Origin: Oscillospiraceae bacterium
GTDB lineage: Bacteria; Bacillota_A; Clostridia; Oscillospirales; Ruminococcaceae
Length of the DNA stretch: 64,000 nt
Assembly: GCA_004558145.1 (NCBI GenBank)
Contig: SFDQ01000001.1
Location: forward strand, 579,473-643,472
Direction: 5' to 3'
In this document: piece after piece, positions 1 through 8,002 of the stretch
Layout of the letters: every line of letters starts with the position of its first letter
How positions within the stretch are numbered: position 1 is the first letter of the stretch
The notes under the pieces: generated by a model
What the model was told of the DNA's origin: nothing
What the model saw: the letters and a program-made list of their open reading frames with translations, nothing else
The model's database searches: none
Program-made: the position numbers and the translations under genes

Positions 1-661
1 AGCTGTCCTCATAGCGGGCGCGAATTTCCGCGGCCTCCTCGATGTGGGTGCCGCCGATGACGAGGCCCAGGCTGGAATAGCCCTTCTCGCCCATGCACTC
101 GCCGCCCAGCTCATGGAGCTTGTCGCCCACCATGTCGTAGACGTGGCGGCCGTCGGCCAGCTTCTCGTACTCAAAGTCCTTCGCGCCGGGGTTGGAGGTG
201 CGCACCAGCACGAACAGGCCCTTGCCCGCGCCGGTGACGTAGGGCAGGTAGGGGCGGATGGAATCCAGGCCCATGTAGGGGGCCAGGGTGATGAAGTCGG
301 CCTCAAAGTCGCCCTCGAAGTGGGCCTTGGCGTACATCTCGGCGGTCTTGGCGATGTCGCCCCGCTTGATGTCCGCGATGACCGGCATGCCGGCGGCCTT
401 CACGTAGTCCAGGGTCTCCTTGTAAGCGCGGATGCCGTCCAGGCCCAGGCTCTCATAGTAGGCGATCTGCACCTTGAAGCAGCCCGCCACGTCCTTGGTG
501 GCGTCCACAACGGCCTTGTTGAACCGCACGATGTTCTCGCCGGCGGTCAGCTCCGCCTTGGCAAAGCCCTCCGGCAGGTAGGAAAAGTCGGTGTCCAGGC
601 CCACGCACACCGGGCCGCGGGCGGCCACTGCCTCGTACAGCTTGTCCATGTTGGTCATCAT
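1..661 (-). CDS. pyrF: Orotidine 5'-phosphate decarboxylase, partial (C-terminus outside window)
   Basis: Decarboxylates OMP to UMP, the last step of de novo pyrimidine synthesis, in the cytosol. About 220 residues are visible. The N-terminal segment CVGLDTDFSYLP and the catalytic ADIKRGD (the DxKxxD motif of the family) are clear, and the longer insertions fit the subfamily-2 type of enzyme. Translation can start at either of two adjacent ATGs (661 or 658) behind an AAAAGGAGCGG site. The gene lies 56 bp after pyrC on the same strand and probably shares its transcript. The 3' end runs off the left edge of the window, so nothing can be said about the C-terminal phosphate-binding loop beyond the visible VIGGTH segment. 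Confidence 0.95.
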   Translation of the reverse strand, partial: MMTNMDKLYEAVAARGPVCVGLDTDFSYLPEGFAKAELTAGENIVRFNKAVVDATKDVAGCFKVQIAYYESLGLDGIRAYKETLDYVKAAGMPVIADIKRGDIAKTAEMYAKAHFEGDFEADFITLAPYMGLDSIRPYLPYVTGAGKGLFVLVRTSNPGAKDFEYEKLADGRHVYDMVGDKLHELGGECMGEKGYSSLGLVIGGTHIEEAAEIRARYEDS

Positions 662-717
662 AATGTTCCGCTCCTTTTAATAATTGTATTATGTGAATTG
701 AATATAACGCTTTGTAT

Positions 718-1890
718 TCACCGTTTCCAGGTGACTTTGCCGCCTTTGATGGTCAGGTCCACCCGGCCGAAGAGCTGCGCGCCGTCGTAGGGGCAGTTGT
801 GGCTCTTGGAGTGGAGGGCGCTTTTGTCCACGGTGTAGGGGGTGTCCAGCTCCACCAGGGCCAGGTCCGCCGCATAGCCGGGCAGCACCCGGCCGTGGCC
901 GGCAAGGCCCAGGATTTCGGCGGGGGCGGTGCTCATCAGCTCCGCCAGCCGGGCCAGGGGCAGGCCCTTTTCCCTGCACAGTTTGGTGTAGCACACGCCG
1001 AAGGCGGTCTCCAGCCCCACCATGCCCGCGGCCCCGGCGGCCTTTTCCTCGTCGGTGTGGGGGGCGTGGTCGGTGGCGATGGCGTCCACCACCCCCAGGC
1101 GGATGGCCTCGATGAGGGCGTCCACGTCCTCGGCCTTGCGGATGGGCGGGTTCACCCGGTAGTCGGTGTCCGCGAACCACAGGTGGTGGGGGGTGACCTC
1201 GCAGGTGACCGGCACGCCCTTCCACTTGGCCGCGCCGATGGCCTCCACCGCCTCTTTGGTGCTCACGTGGCACATGTGCAGCCGCGTGCCGTAGTATTCG
1301 CTCAGGTGCAGGTTGCGCACCGTCTCGATGTTCTCCGCCAGCCGGTAGTCCCAGGGGGAGATGTCCATGTCCTCGGCGTGGCTCATAATGGTGAGGCCCC
1401 GCTGAGCGGCGATGGCGAATGCTTTGGCCATCACGTTGCCGGACTGCACGCCCTTGCCGTCCTCGGTGATGAACTTCAGGTCCTCCGGCAGGGTCTTGAG
1501 GTGGTCCAGGGTGCGGCCGTCGAAGTTCTGGGTGATGCTCACCGTCTGGTTCGCGGCGCACAGGCCGATGCGTTCGGCCTCGGCCATCACGCTGTGGGCG
1601 ATGTCCGCCGAGGAGCAGACGGGCTTTGTGTTGGGCATCAGGTTCACGAAGGTGTAGCCGCCCGCGGCGGCGGCAGCCGAGCCGGTGGCGATGTCCTCCT
1701 TGTACTCAAAGCCGGGGGTGCGCCAGTGGCAGTGCAGGTCCACGAAGGCGGGCAGCACCGTGCGGCCGGCGCAGTCCAGCACCTCTTCGCCGTCGGCGGC
1801 AAGGTCCAGGCCCATGGCGGCGATGAGGCCGTCCTTCAGCAGCAGGTCCACCGGCTGGCCCGAGGCAAGGCGGGCGTTTTTCAGCAGCAT
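718..1890 (-). CDS. pyrC: Dihydroorotase
   Basis: Zinc amidohydrolase that cyclises carbamoyl aspartate to dihydroorotate in pyrimidine synthesis. The metal motif DLHCHWRTPG sits near residue 55 and the late DHAPH motif is present. MPNTKP and the overall length of 390 residues fit bacterial dihydroorotases. An ATG 21 bases further upstream (1911) is in frame, but its first codons contain the AAAGGAGCG ribosome site that serves the ATG at 1890, so 1890 is preferred. First gene of a pyrC-pyrF unit, with a strong promoter about 200 bases upstream. Confidence 0.93.
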   Translation of the reverse strand: MLLKNARLASGQPVDLLLKDGLIAAMGLDLAADGEEVLDCAGRTVLPAFVDLHCHWRTPGFEYKEDIATGSAAAAAGGYTFVNLMPNTKPVCSSADIAHSVMAEAERIGLCAANQTVSITQNFDGRTLDHLKTLPEDLKFITEDGKGVQSGNVMAKAFAIAAQRGLTIMSHAEDMDISPWDYRLAENIETVRNLHLSEYYGTRLHMCHVSTKEAVEAIGAAKWKGVPVTCEVTPHHLWFADTDYRVNPPIRKAEDVDALIEAIRLGVVDAIATDHAPHTDEEKAAGAAGMVGLETAFGVCYTKLCREKGLPLARLAELMSTAPAEILGLAGHGRVLPGYAADLALVELDTPYTVDKSALHSKSHNCPYDGAQLFGRVDLTIKGGKVTWKR

Positions 1891-2078
1891 GCGCGGTTCG
1901 CTCCTTTCCATATCCCGCGGCCGCAGGGGCCGGGTTTTTGGGTAAAAAAAAACTTTTCCCCCGAAAAGGAAAAGTCAAAGAAAAAACGCAGAAAAAACAC
2001 GGGCCCGCAAACCAAAAACCCAATGCTGTGCAAATCGGTGGGTCATTGCGTGCCGGCCCCTTTCCCTGCGTGTTAAAT
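1891..2078 (-). promoter_or_regulatory. Long pyrC leader, possible attenuator
   Basis: This is the transcribed but apparently untranslated stretch between the pyr promoter and pyrC. On the minus strand it contains short mutually exclusive pairings: CAATG with CATTG, and ACCCA with TGGGT followed by five T. A GGGCCCGTG block is followed by TTTTTT. Pyrimidine operons in Firmicutes are often controlled by leader attenuation, but no PyrR anti-terminator consensus was recognised. The stems are short and the regulatory reading is only a suggestion. Confidence 0.25.
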
Positions 2079-2084
2079 CGCCTA

Positions 2085-2113
2085 ATAATAGCATACTTTT
2101 TACTGTGCGTCAA
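2085..2113 (-). promoter_or_regulatory. Promoter for pyrC-pyrF
   Basis: TTGACG (2113-2108), a 17-base spacer and TATTAT (2090-2085) on the minus strand form a near-consensus housekeeping promoter. Transcription would begin near 2078, leaving a leader of roughly 190 bases before the pyrC start at 1890. Confidence 0.75.
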
Positions 2114-2208
2114 GCCTGCCCGCAGCCGCCCCTTGCGCCGGGCGGCGCTTTGCGCTACACTGTGAACAGCGCCCGGGGCCCCCGGGCGCGGAGAGGAGCT
2201 TTTTTGCG

Positions 2209-3087
2209 ATGAAACGACTGCTTTTGCTGTTTGTCTGCCTTTTGATGCTGGCGGGGTGCGCCGGCCAGCCGGCGGCGCCCTCCCTGCCCGCCGCAACGCC
2301 CGAGCCCACCGCCGTGCCCGAACCCACCGCCACGCCGGACCCGGAGGCCGCCTGGGCCGAGGCCGCCGCGGCTTTTCGGGAATGGCTGCCCGCCCAGCCG
2401 GGCTTTGAAAACTTCTCCTTCGCGGTGCAGGAGGGCTTTCCCTACCTCATCTGCGTGAACCGGGCGGCCAGCTGCGTGACGGTGTATGCCGACGACGGCG
2501 CGGGCAGCTACTCGGTGCCCTACATGGCCATGGTGTGCAGCGGCGGCGAGGACACCCCCATCGGCAGCTTTTCCACCCCGGTGAACTACGACTGGCGGCT
2601 GCTCTCCGGCCCCTGCTACGGCCAGTACGCCACCCGCATCGACGGGCCCTATCTCTTCCACAGCGTGCCCTACTACACCCAGCACAAGGACGATCTGGAG
2701 TACGACCAGTTCAACCAGCTGGGCACCCCCGCCTCGCTGGGGTGCATCCGGCTGGCGGTGGTGGACGTGCGCTGGATCTACGAAAACTGCCCCATCGGCA
2801 CGCCGGTGGTCATCTATGACGACGTGGAGAACCCCGGTCCCATGGGCAAGCCGGAGACGCTGTACATCGACCCGGCGGACGAGACGCTGCGGGGCTGGGA
2901 CCCCACCGACCCCGACCCGGCCAACCCCTGGGACGACAGCTATCTGGACGGCACCGCCATCCGCAGCCGGGCGGCGGCCGCCGACTGGGAGGCCTTCAAG
3001 AACAGCGAGGCCTTCACCCAGAACCTGACCCCCACCGACCTGCAGGGCTGGAGCCATGACAGCTCCATCGAGGGCACACGGGGGTAA
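2209..3087 (+). CDS. L,D-transpeptidase (YkuD-fold) lipoprotein
   Basis: 292 residues. A signal peptide ends in the lipobox LAGC, so Cys17 would be lipidated and the protein anchored outside the membrane. A Pro/Thr/Glu-rich linker (about 20-45) leads to a YkuD catalytic domain (about 75-205). Its invariant SLGCIRL motif holds nucleophile Cys179, and the partner histidine is in LFHSVPY (His151). The family cross-links peptidoglycan 3-3 or attaches proteins to it. The start is supported by GAGAGGAGC ten bases upstream. It appears monocistronic, closed by a strong terminator. A C-terminal tail of about 80 residues after the catalytic core is not recognised. Confidence 0.88.
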   Translation: MKRLLLLFVCLLMLAGCAGQPAAPSLPAATPEPTAVPEPTATPDPEAAWAEAAAAFREWLPAQPGFENFSFAVQEGFPYLICVNRAASCVTVYADDGAGSYSVPYMAMVCSGGEDTPIGSFSTPVNYDWRLLSGPCYGQYATRIDGPYLFHSVPYYTQHKDDLEYDQFNQLGTPASLGCIRLAVVDVRWIYENCPIGTPVVIYDDVENPGPMGKPETLYIDPADETLRGWDPTDPDPANPWDDSYLDGTAIRSRAAAADWEAFKNSEAFTQNLTPTDLQGWSHDSSIEGTRG

Positions 3088-3132
3088 GCACGGCAGCGAA
3101 GGGCCGCCGGCCCGCACAAAACCAAACAGCCC

Positions 3133-3166
3133 GCAGGGCCCGGAAAAACCGGGCCCTGCTTTTTTT
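3133..3166 (+). terminator. Rho-independent terminator
   Basis: Perfect 11-bp stem (GCAGGGCCCGG paired with CCGGGCCCTGC), AAAAA loop, then seven T. It closes the L,D-transpeptidase gene. Confidence 0.92.
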
Positions 3167-3343
3167 GCGAAAAAAATCCGCCTTCCCTTGAAGAAAGCGC
3201 CGGCCGCGGCTCGTCTTTTCGTTCAGAAACAGAAAACGCCCCGCAAAAACAGTGAACGGTTTGCCCGCTGGCGACGAACAAGAAGAAACGGGCGGCTGTT
3301 TTTCTGCCCGGCGTTTTGAGAAATGAAGAGGAGTCGATGAGGG

Positions 3344-4510
3344 ATGAGCAGGATCATATCATTTTTGGGCCGGCATAAAAAGGCGCTGGTCGCGCTGGCG
3401 GTGCTGGCGGCGGCGGGCGCGTTCGGCTGGGTGCGGATGAGCCGCGCGGCCCAGGCCGCGCAAAAGGCGGCGGCCCAGCAGGTGCAGACCTTCACGCTGG
3501 AAAAGGGCGACCTGCGCCGGACCTTGAGCGTGAGCGGGAGCATCCAGTCCGCCCGGGTGACCGAGGTGGCCGCCGCCCAGACCTACCCGGTGGCCGAGGT
3601 GCTGGTGAGCGAGGGCGACGTGGTGGCCGAGGGCGATGTGCTCGCCACGCTGGACACCGCCGACCTGGACGCTCAGATCAAGGTCCAGCAGGAGGCGGTG
3701 GCCGCGGAACAGCGCCAGAACGAGCTGAGCGTTTCCCAGGCCCAGCGCCGCCTTGAGGACGCGCGCAACCAGAAGGCCATCGACGAAGAGGCCACCGCCG
3801 ACTGGGACCAGGCTGAGCGGGACGCAAAACTCCGGCAGGACAGCCTGGCTATCGAGGACGCCCAGGATGTGCTGGTGAACGCGGTGACGGCGGCGGACGC
3901 CCCCAGCGCGGCGGCGCAGCAGCTCAAGACCCTGCAAAACGCCAAAAAGCAGTGCACCGTCACCGCCCCCTGCTCCGGCACCGTCACCCAGGTGAAGGCC
4001 GTGGCGGGCGGCGCGGCGGGGGCCATCGCCACCATCGAGGACCAGAGCGCGCTGGAGGCGCTGCTCACCGTGCGGGAATACGACATCAACCAGCTGGCGG
4101 TGGGCCAGAGCGTGACCCTCACCTCCGGCGCGAAGGATGTGTTCCACGGGGCCGTCGCCTGGATCGCCCCCAAGGCCGCCATGAACGAAAACGGCGAGGC
4201 CTGCTATGAGGTGAAGGTCTCGGTGGACGACGCCACCGGGGCGCTGCGGCTGGGCATGACCGCCAAGGCCAAGGTGCTGCTGGAAGAGAAGAAGGGCGTG
4301 TTCAGCGTGCCGCTGGACGCGGTGGGCGTGGATGAAAACGGCGCGCCGGTGGTCTACCAGAAAACCACCGACGCAGAAGGCAATGTGACCTTTGTCCCCG
4401 TGCCGGTGACCACCGGCATGGAGACCGACCTGTCGGTGGAGGTGAGCGGCGAGGGCCTGACCGAGGGCATGGAGCTGCGCAGCCTGGCCGACCCGGAGGC
4501 GATGCAATGA
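3344..4510 (+). CDS. ABC/RND-type efflux periplasmic adaptor (MacA/HlyD-like membrane fusion protein)
   Basis: 388 residues with an N-terminal membrane anchor (about 13-30). A split biotinyl-lipoyl-like domain follows: one half around EVLVSEGDVVAEGD, the other around CTVTAPCSGTVTQV. Between them lies a helical hairpin rich in Gln/Glu/Ala (about 105-190), then beta-barrel domains. In Gram-positives such adaptors link a MacB-type transporter to substrates outside the membrane. The stop overlaps the ATPase start (ATGA), so the three genes form a coupled operon. An AAGAGGAG site lies upstream, and the short in-frame-stop ATG at 3337 is not used. Substrate unknown; drugs, antimicrobial peptides or lipids are possible. 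Confidence 0.85.
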   Translation: MSRIISFLGRHKKALVALAVLAAAGAFGWVRMSRAAQAAQKAAAQQVQTFTLEKGDLRRTLSVSGSIQSARVTEVAAAQTYPVAEVLVSEGDVVAEGDVLATLDTADLDAQIKVQQEAVAAEQRQNELSVSQAQRRLEDARNQKAIDEEATADWDQAERDAKLRQDSLAIEDAQDVLVNAVTAADAPSAAAQQLKTLQNAKKQCTVTAPCSGTVTQVKAVAGGAAGAIATIEDQSALEALLTVREYDINQLAVGQSVTLTSGAKDVFHGAVAWIAPKAAMNENGEACYEVKVSVDDATGALRLGMTAKAKVLLEEKKGVFSVPLDAVGVDENGAPVVYQKTTDAEGNVTFVPVPVTTGMETDLSVEVSGEGLTEGMELRSLADPEAMQ

Positions 4511-5220
4511 GCGGCGAAAAGCAGCCCATCATCCGGCTGAGGGGCATCGTGAAGAGATTCTACATCGGCCAGCCCAACGAGCTGGAGATCCTGCACGGCA
4601 TCGACCTGGACGTGAACGAGGGCGAGTTCGTGGCGATCGTGGGCGAGTCCGGCAGCGGCAAGTCCACCCTGATGAACATCGTGGGCGCGCTGGACAAACC
4701 CACCCAGGGCAGCTACCGGCTGGACGGCATCGACATGACCGCCGCGAAGGACGGCGAGCTCTCCGCCCTGCGCTGCCGCAAGATCGGGTTCGTGTTCCAG
4801 ACCTTCAACCTCATCGGCCGCACCAGCGCGCTGAAAAACGTGGAACTGCCCATGCTGTACAACGGGGTGGGCGCGGCAAAGCGCACCGCCCGGGCCAAGG
4901 AACTGCTGGAACTGGTGGGCATGGAAAAGCGGATGGACCACCAGCCCAACGAGCTTTCCGGCGGGCAGAAGCAGCGGGTGGCCATTGCCCGGGCAATGGC
5001 CAACGACCCGGCGGTGCTGCTGGCGGACGAGCCCACCGGCGCGCTGGATTCCGCCACCGGCCGGGTGGTGATGGACCTGTTCCACAAGCTGCACAAAGAG
5101 CAGGGCAAGACCATCCTGCTCATCACCCACTCCCGGGAGCTGGCCGCCGAGTGCGAGCGCATCATCACCATCCGGGACGGGCGCATCACCGGCGAAGTGA
5201 AAGGGGGCCGGGCGCTGTGA
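4507..5220 (+). CDS. ABC transporter ATP-binding protein, MacB/LolD type
   Basis: 237-residue ATPase with Walker A GESGSGKS, Q-loop region VFQTFNL, ABC signature LSGGQKQR, Walker B VLLADEPTG and the switch histidine in LLITHS. This is the LolD/FtsE/MacB subclass that powers mechanotransmission-type permeases rather than substrate translocation through the membrane domain. Overlaps the adaptor by 4 bases and the permease by 4 bases, so translation is probably coupled. Catalytic motifs are intact. Confidence 0.92.
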   Translation: MSGEKQPIIRLRGIVKRFYIGQPNELEILHGIDLDVNEGEFVAIVGESGSGKSTLMNIVGALDKPTQGSYRLDGIDMTAAKDGELSALRCRKIGFVFQTFNLIGRTSALKNVELPMLYNGVGAAKRTARAKELLELVGMEKRMDHQPNELSGGQKQRVAIARAMANDPAVLLADEPTGALDSATGRVVMDLFHKLHKEQGKTILLITHSRELAAECERIITIRDGRITGEVKGGRAL

Positions 5221-6488
5221 TCTGGGAAAACATCAAGCTGGCCCTGGGCGGGCTGCGCAGCAACAAGATGCGGGCGCTGCTCACCATGCTGGGCATCATC
5301 ATCGGCATCGGCTCGGTCATCGCCATCGTCACCGTGGGCAACTCCCTCACCAGCTCGGTGAGCGAGAGCCTGGTGGCCATGGGCGGGAACAACCTGCAGC
5401 TGAGCGTGGACCCCCGCCCGGACGAAAACGGCGACTACATCGGCAACTACGGTTACATGGAAAGCGACCTGCTCAGCGACGAGATGCTGCAGGCGTATCA
5501 GGAGCGCTTTGCCCAGCAGATCAAAGCCGTGGTGCTCACCGAGAGCTGGGGCGCGGGCCGTATCCAGCAGGGTGCAAACACCGCGAAGGTGAACATCACC
5601 GGCGTGAACCAGGGCTACTTCGACGCGGGCAAGTGCGAGCTGACGGCGGGCCGGGCCCTGAACGAAGCGGACCAGGAGGGCGCGCGGCAGGTGGCGCTGG
5701 TGAGCGACCTGCTGGTGGAGAACCTGTTCGGCGGCGACGCGCAGGCCGCTCTGGGCCAGACCATCGAGGTGACGGGCCCCGACGGCGGGGTGAACGAGTT
5801 TTCCATCGCGGGCGTTTACGTCTACCAGACCATGGGCCCGCTGCTGGGCGGCGGCACGGTGAACAAAAACACCACCACCGACCTGTATCTGCCCCTCGCC
5901 ACGGTGCACGAGATGGAGGGCATCGCCTCCGGCAGCTATTTCTGGTGCGAGGTTGTGCCCGCCGCCGGCGTGGACGCGGACGCTTTTCAGACGCGCAGCG
6001 AGCAGTTCTTTGAGGAGCGCTTTTACAAAAACAACGAGCAGTTCCAGGTCACCGTGTACAACCTGCAGAACGAGATGAGCTCCATCACCAGCGTGCTGGG
6101 CACCATCTCCCTGGCCATCGGGGTGATCGCGGGCATCAGCCTGCTGGTGGGCGGCATCGGCGTAATGAACATCATGCTGGTGAGCATCACCGAGCGCACC
6201 CGGGAGATCGGCATCCGCAAGGCCCTGGGCGCTTCCAACGGGGCCATCCGCACCCAGTTCATCGTGGAGTCGGTGGTCATCTGTCTGGTGGGCGGCGCGC
6301 TGGGCATCCTGGTGGGCTTTGGCCTGGGCAGCCTGGGGGCTTCCCTCATCGGCGCGCCCGCCCGGGCGGACCTGGGCACGGTGCTGGTGGCGGTGGGCTT
6401 CTCCATGGGCATCGGCGTGTTCTTCGGCTATTACCCCGCCAACAAGGCCGCCAAGCTGGACCCCATCGAGGCGCTGCGCTACGAATGA
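5217..6488 (+). CDS. ABC transporter permease, MacB/FtsX type
   Basis: 423 residues. One membrane helix near the N-terminus (MRALLTMLGIIIGIGSV) precedes a large extracytoplasmic MacB_PCD-like domain (about 40-290) and three C-terminal helices of the FtsX fold, including VGGIGVMNIMLVS and the conserved TREIGIRKALGA. The start is GTG at 5217, overlapping the ATPase stop (GTGA) behind AAAGGGGG. An in-frame ATG at 5151 lies inside the ATPase gene and is rejected. With the preceding two genes it makes a complete tripartite MacAB-like efflux unit, lacking only an outer-membrane channel, as expected for a Gram-positive. Confidence 0.9.
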   Translation: MIWENIKLALGGLRSNKMRALLTMLGIIIGIGSVIAIVTVGNSLTSSVSESLVAMGGNNLQLSVDPRPDENGDYIGNYGYMESDLLSDEMLQAYQERFAQQIKAVVLTESWGAGRIQQGANTAKVNITGVNQGYFDAGKCELTAGRALNEADQEGARQVALVSDLLVENLFGGDAQAALGQTIEVTGPDGGVNEFSIAGVYVYQTMGPLLGGGTVNKNTTTDLYLPLATVHEMEGIASGSYFWCEVVPAAGVDADAFQTRSEQFFEERFYKNNEQFQVTVYNLQNEMSSITSVLGTISLAIGVIAGISLLVGGIGVMNIMLVSITERTREIGIRKALGASNGAIRTQFIVESVVICLVGGALGILVGFGLGSLGASLIGAPARADLGTVLVAVGFSMGIGVFFGYYPANKAAKLDPIEALRYE

Positions 6489-6503
6489 GCGGGCCGGCGG
6501 CCG

Positions 6504-6617
6504 TCAGCCCGCCATCTCCTCCATCGCCTCGCGGGCGGTATCGGCGCTGAACAAAAAGCTGCCGCTGAGGGTGTAAACTTCCACGTGGCTGCCCACATAG
6601 CGAATCTCGTACTCCAT
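6504..6617 (-). CDS. Small hypothetical protein, 37 aa
   Basis: Short ORF starting MEYEIRYVGSHVEVYTLSGS. It reads like a real protein (balanced composition, predicted strand-strand-helix) and not like a G+C shadow, which would be Arg/Pro/Ala-rich. A GAAAGGCGGGC stretch lies upstream, although the spacing to this ATG is long. It sits alone on the minus strand between the end of the efflux operon and the flavin reductase terminator. Function unknown. An overlapping frame starting at 6624 is Arg/Gly-rich and was rejected. Confidence 0.5.
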   Translation of the reverse strand: MEYEIRYVGSHVEVYTLSGSFLFSADTAREAMEEMAG

Positions 6618-6749
6618 TTTTCATGCCCGCCTTTCTGCGTTCCTGCATTTCGCGGGGGGCTTTTCCCCCCGCCCGATGCTATCAGTATAGGCGAATATAG
6701 GTACGATAATCGGGATTTTGAACGCCGGCGGAAAATTTTTCCGCCGGGC

Positions 6750-6785
6750 AAAAAGGGCCGCCCCCGGGTTTTCCGGGGGCGGCCC
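6750..6785 (-). terminator. Rho-independent terminator
   Basis: A 13-bp stem (GGGCCGCCCCCGG with its complement) with a short loop is followed on the minus strand by five T. It closes the flavin reductase/CBS transcript. A second perfect palindrome of 11-bp arms lies immediately beyond at 6725-6747. Confidence 0.85.
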
Positions 6786-6808
6786 TTCTGTTGCGTTTTT
6801 GCGGCGGG

Positions 6809-7321
6809 TCACTCGGTCTTTTGATAGACCGCTTCGATCTCCGCCACATACATGGTGTGATAGTCCTTTTCGGGGTACCAGCGCTCGTCGGCGTCGCAGC
6901 CGGGGGCAAAGCCCGCCGGGTCCAGCCCCTGGGTGTAGAGGGTGCGGCACACCAGCACCGTCTCGGCCTGGGTGAAGGCGGGCGCGCCGTCGAAATCGCA
7001 CACCTCAAAGCCCACCTTCGCGATCTTGTCCTCGTCCCGGCCGCTCACCCGGCCCAGATAGGCCAGGTCCGCCCGGTGCTCCTCGCCGTAGAAGCTGAGG
7101 GTGAAGCGGCCGGCGGCGTCCACGAACTCCTTGGTGAAGCGCTGGGGCCGCAGGAACACGAAGGCCACGTCCTTGCCCCACATCACCCCCATGCCGCCCC
7201 AGCTGGCGGTCATGGTGTTCACCCGGCCCTCTTTTTCGGCGCTCACCAGCATCCACTGGCGGCCGATCATGGCAAAGGGCTCGGCGTGCAGGTCACAAAG
7301 CTCGATCTTTTCAAAGGACAT
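6809..7321 (-). CDS. Flavin reductase-like domain protein
   Basis: 170 residues with the FMN-binding split-barrel pattern of the flavin reductase-like family. MTASWGGMGVMWGKDVAFVF resembles the T-A-S-W strand that contacts FMN, and SFYGEE is typical of the short anaerobic members. These proteins bind FMN and reduce it or use it for electron transfer, and many clostridial copies have no assigned substrate. It lies 6 bp after the CBS-domain gene, so the two are probably one transcript. No signal peptide; cytosolic. Confidence 0.82.
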   Translation of the reverse strand: MSFEKIELCDLHAEPFAMIGRQWMLVSAEKEGRVNTMTASWGGMGVMWGKDVAFVFLRPQRFTKEFVDAAGRFTLSFYGEEHRADLAYLGRVSGRDEDKIAKVGFEVCDFDGAPAFTQAETVLVCRTLYTQGLDPAGFAPGCDADERWYPEKDYHTMYVAEIEAVYQKTE

Positions 7322-7327
7322 CTCTCA

Positions 7328-7780
7328 TCACACTCTGCTTTCTGTCTGTATCTTGTGGGGCACCGGGCGGCCCTTGCCGCCGCCCCGGTACCGGTCATAG
7401 CAATACTGGATGATGGCGCCCCGCTTGACGATGCCGATGAAGCTGCGCTTGTCGTCCAGCACGGGCACAAAGTTCTGGTTCATGGCGGCGGCCACCAGTT
7501 CGTCCATCTGGGTGTTCACCGTCACGGGCAGATAGTCCCGCTTGCGGGGGATGGCCTTGATGGGGATCTCCTCCGCGTTCTCGATGCGGATGCCCTGGTT
7601 CTTGATGGCCCACAGCAGGTCGCCCTCGGTCATGGTGCCCACATACTCCCCCTTGCGGTTGAGCATGGGGATGGAGGAATAGCGGTGATACTCCATTTTT
7701 TCCAGAGCCTGCCGCAGTGTAAAATCGTCGTACAAAAAAGCCACGTCCTGTTTAGGTGTGAGGAAAAACAGGATGTTCAC
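7328..7780 (-). CDS. CBS-domain pair protein
   Basis: 150 residues made of two CBS repeats: one around FTLRQALEKMEYHRYSSIPM with GTMTEGDLL, the other around MDELVAAAMNQNFVPVLDD with GIVKRG. Stand-alone CBS pairs sense adenine nucleotides or related ligands. GTG at 7780 is chosen because GAGG lies eight bases upstream; an in-frame TTG at 7786 is too close to that site. Upstream gene of a two-gene unit with the flavin reductase-like protein. Its actual ligand and partner are unknown. Confidence 0.82.
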   Translation of the reverse strand: MNILFFLTPKQDVAFLYDDFTLRQALEKMEYHRYSSIPMLNRKGEYVGTMTEGDLLWAIKNQGIRIENAEEIPIKAIPRKRDYLPVTVNTQMDELVAAAMNQNFVPVLDDKRSFIGIVKRGAIIQYCYDRYRGGGKGRPVPHKIQTESRV

Positions 7781-7835
7781 GCGCAAGACCTCTTTTCTGA
7801 AGCGCGGGGCGCTTCGTCATTCTTTTGTTACCTTT

Positions 7836-7845
7836 ATTATACCAC
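7836..7845 (-). promoter_or_regulatory. Extended -10 promoter for the CBS/flavin reductase unit
   Basis: On the minus strand TGG directly precedes TATAAT (7841-7836), an extended -10 arrangement. No good -35 was seen. The expected leader is about 50 bases. Confidence 0.5.
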
Positions 7846-8002
7846 GCCCGGGCCCGGCGAGTGTGAAGAACTTGTTAAACCCGGGGGGAGAATTTTTCGC
7901 CCGGTGCGGCGCGAAACGGGCCGTTCCCCTTTTAAAATATCCGTTTCTATGGTAGAATAGAACACGACTATCCCATTCTGTGACCTGAAAGGAGGCCGCA
8001 TT

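Noticed and set aside
1891..1911. Upstream ATG for pyrC
   Set aside because: Its first codons contain the AAAGGAGCG ribosome site of the ATG at 1890.
5151..5216. Longer N-terminus for the MacB-type permease
   Set aside because: It lies inside the ATPase coding region. GTG at 5217 has a good ribosome site and the usual 4-base operon overlap.
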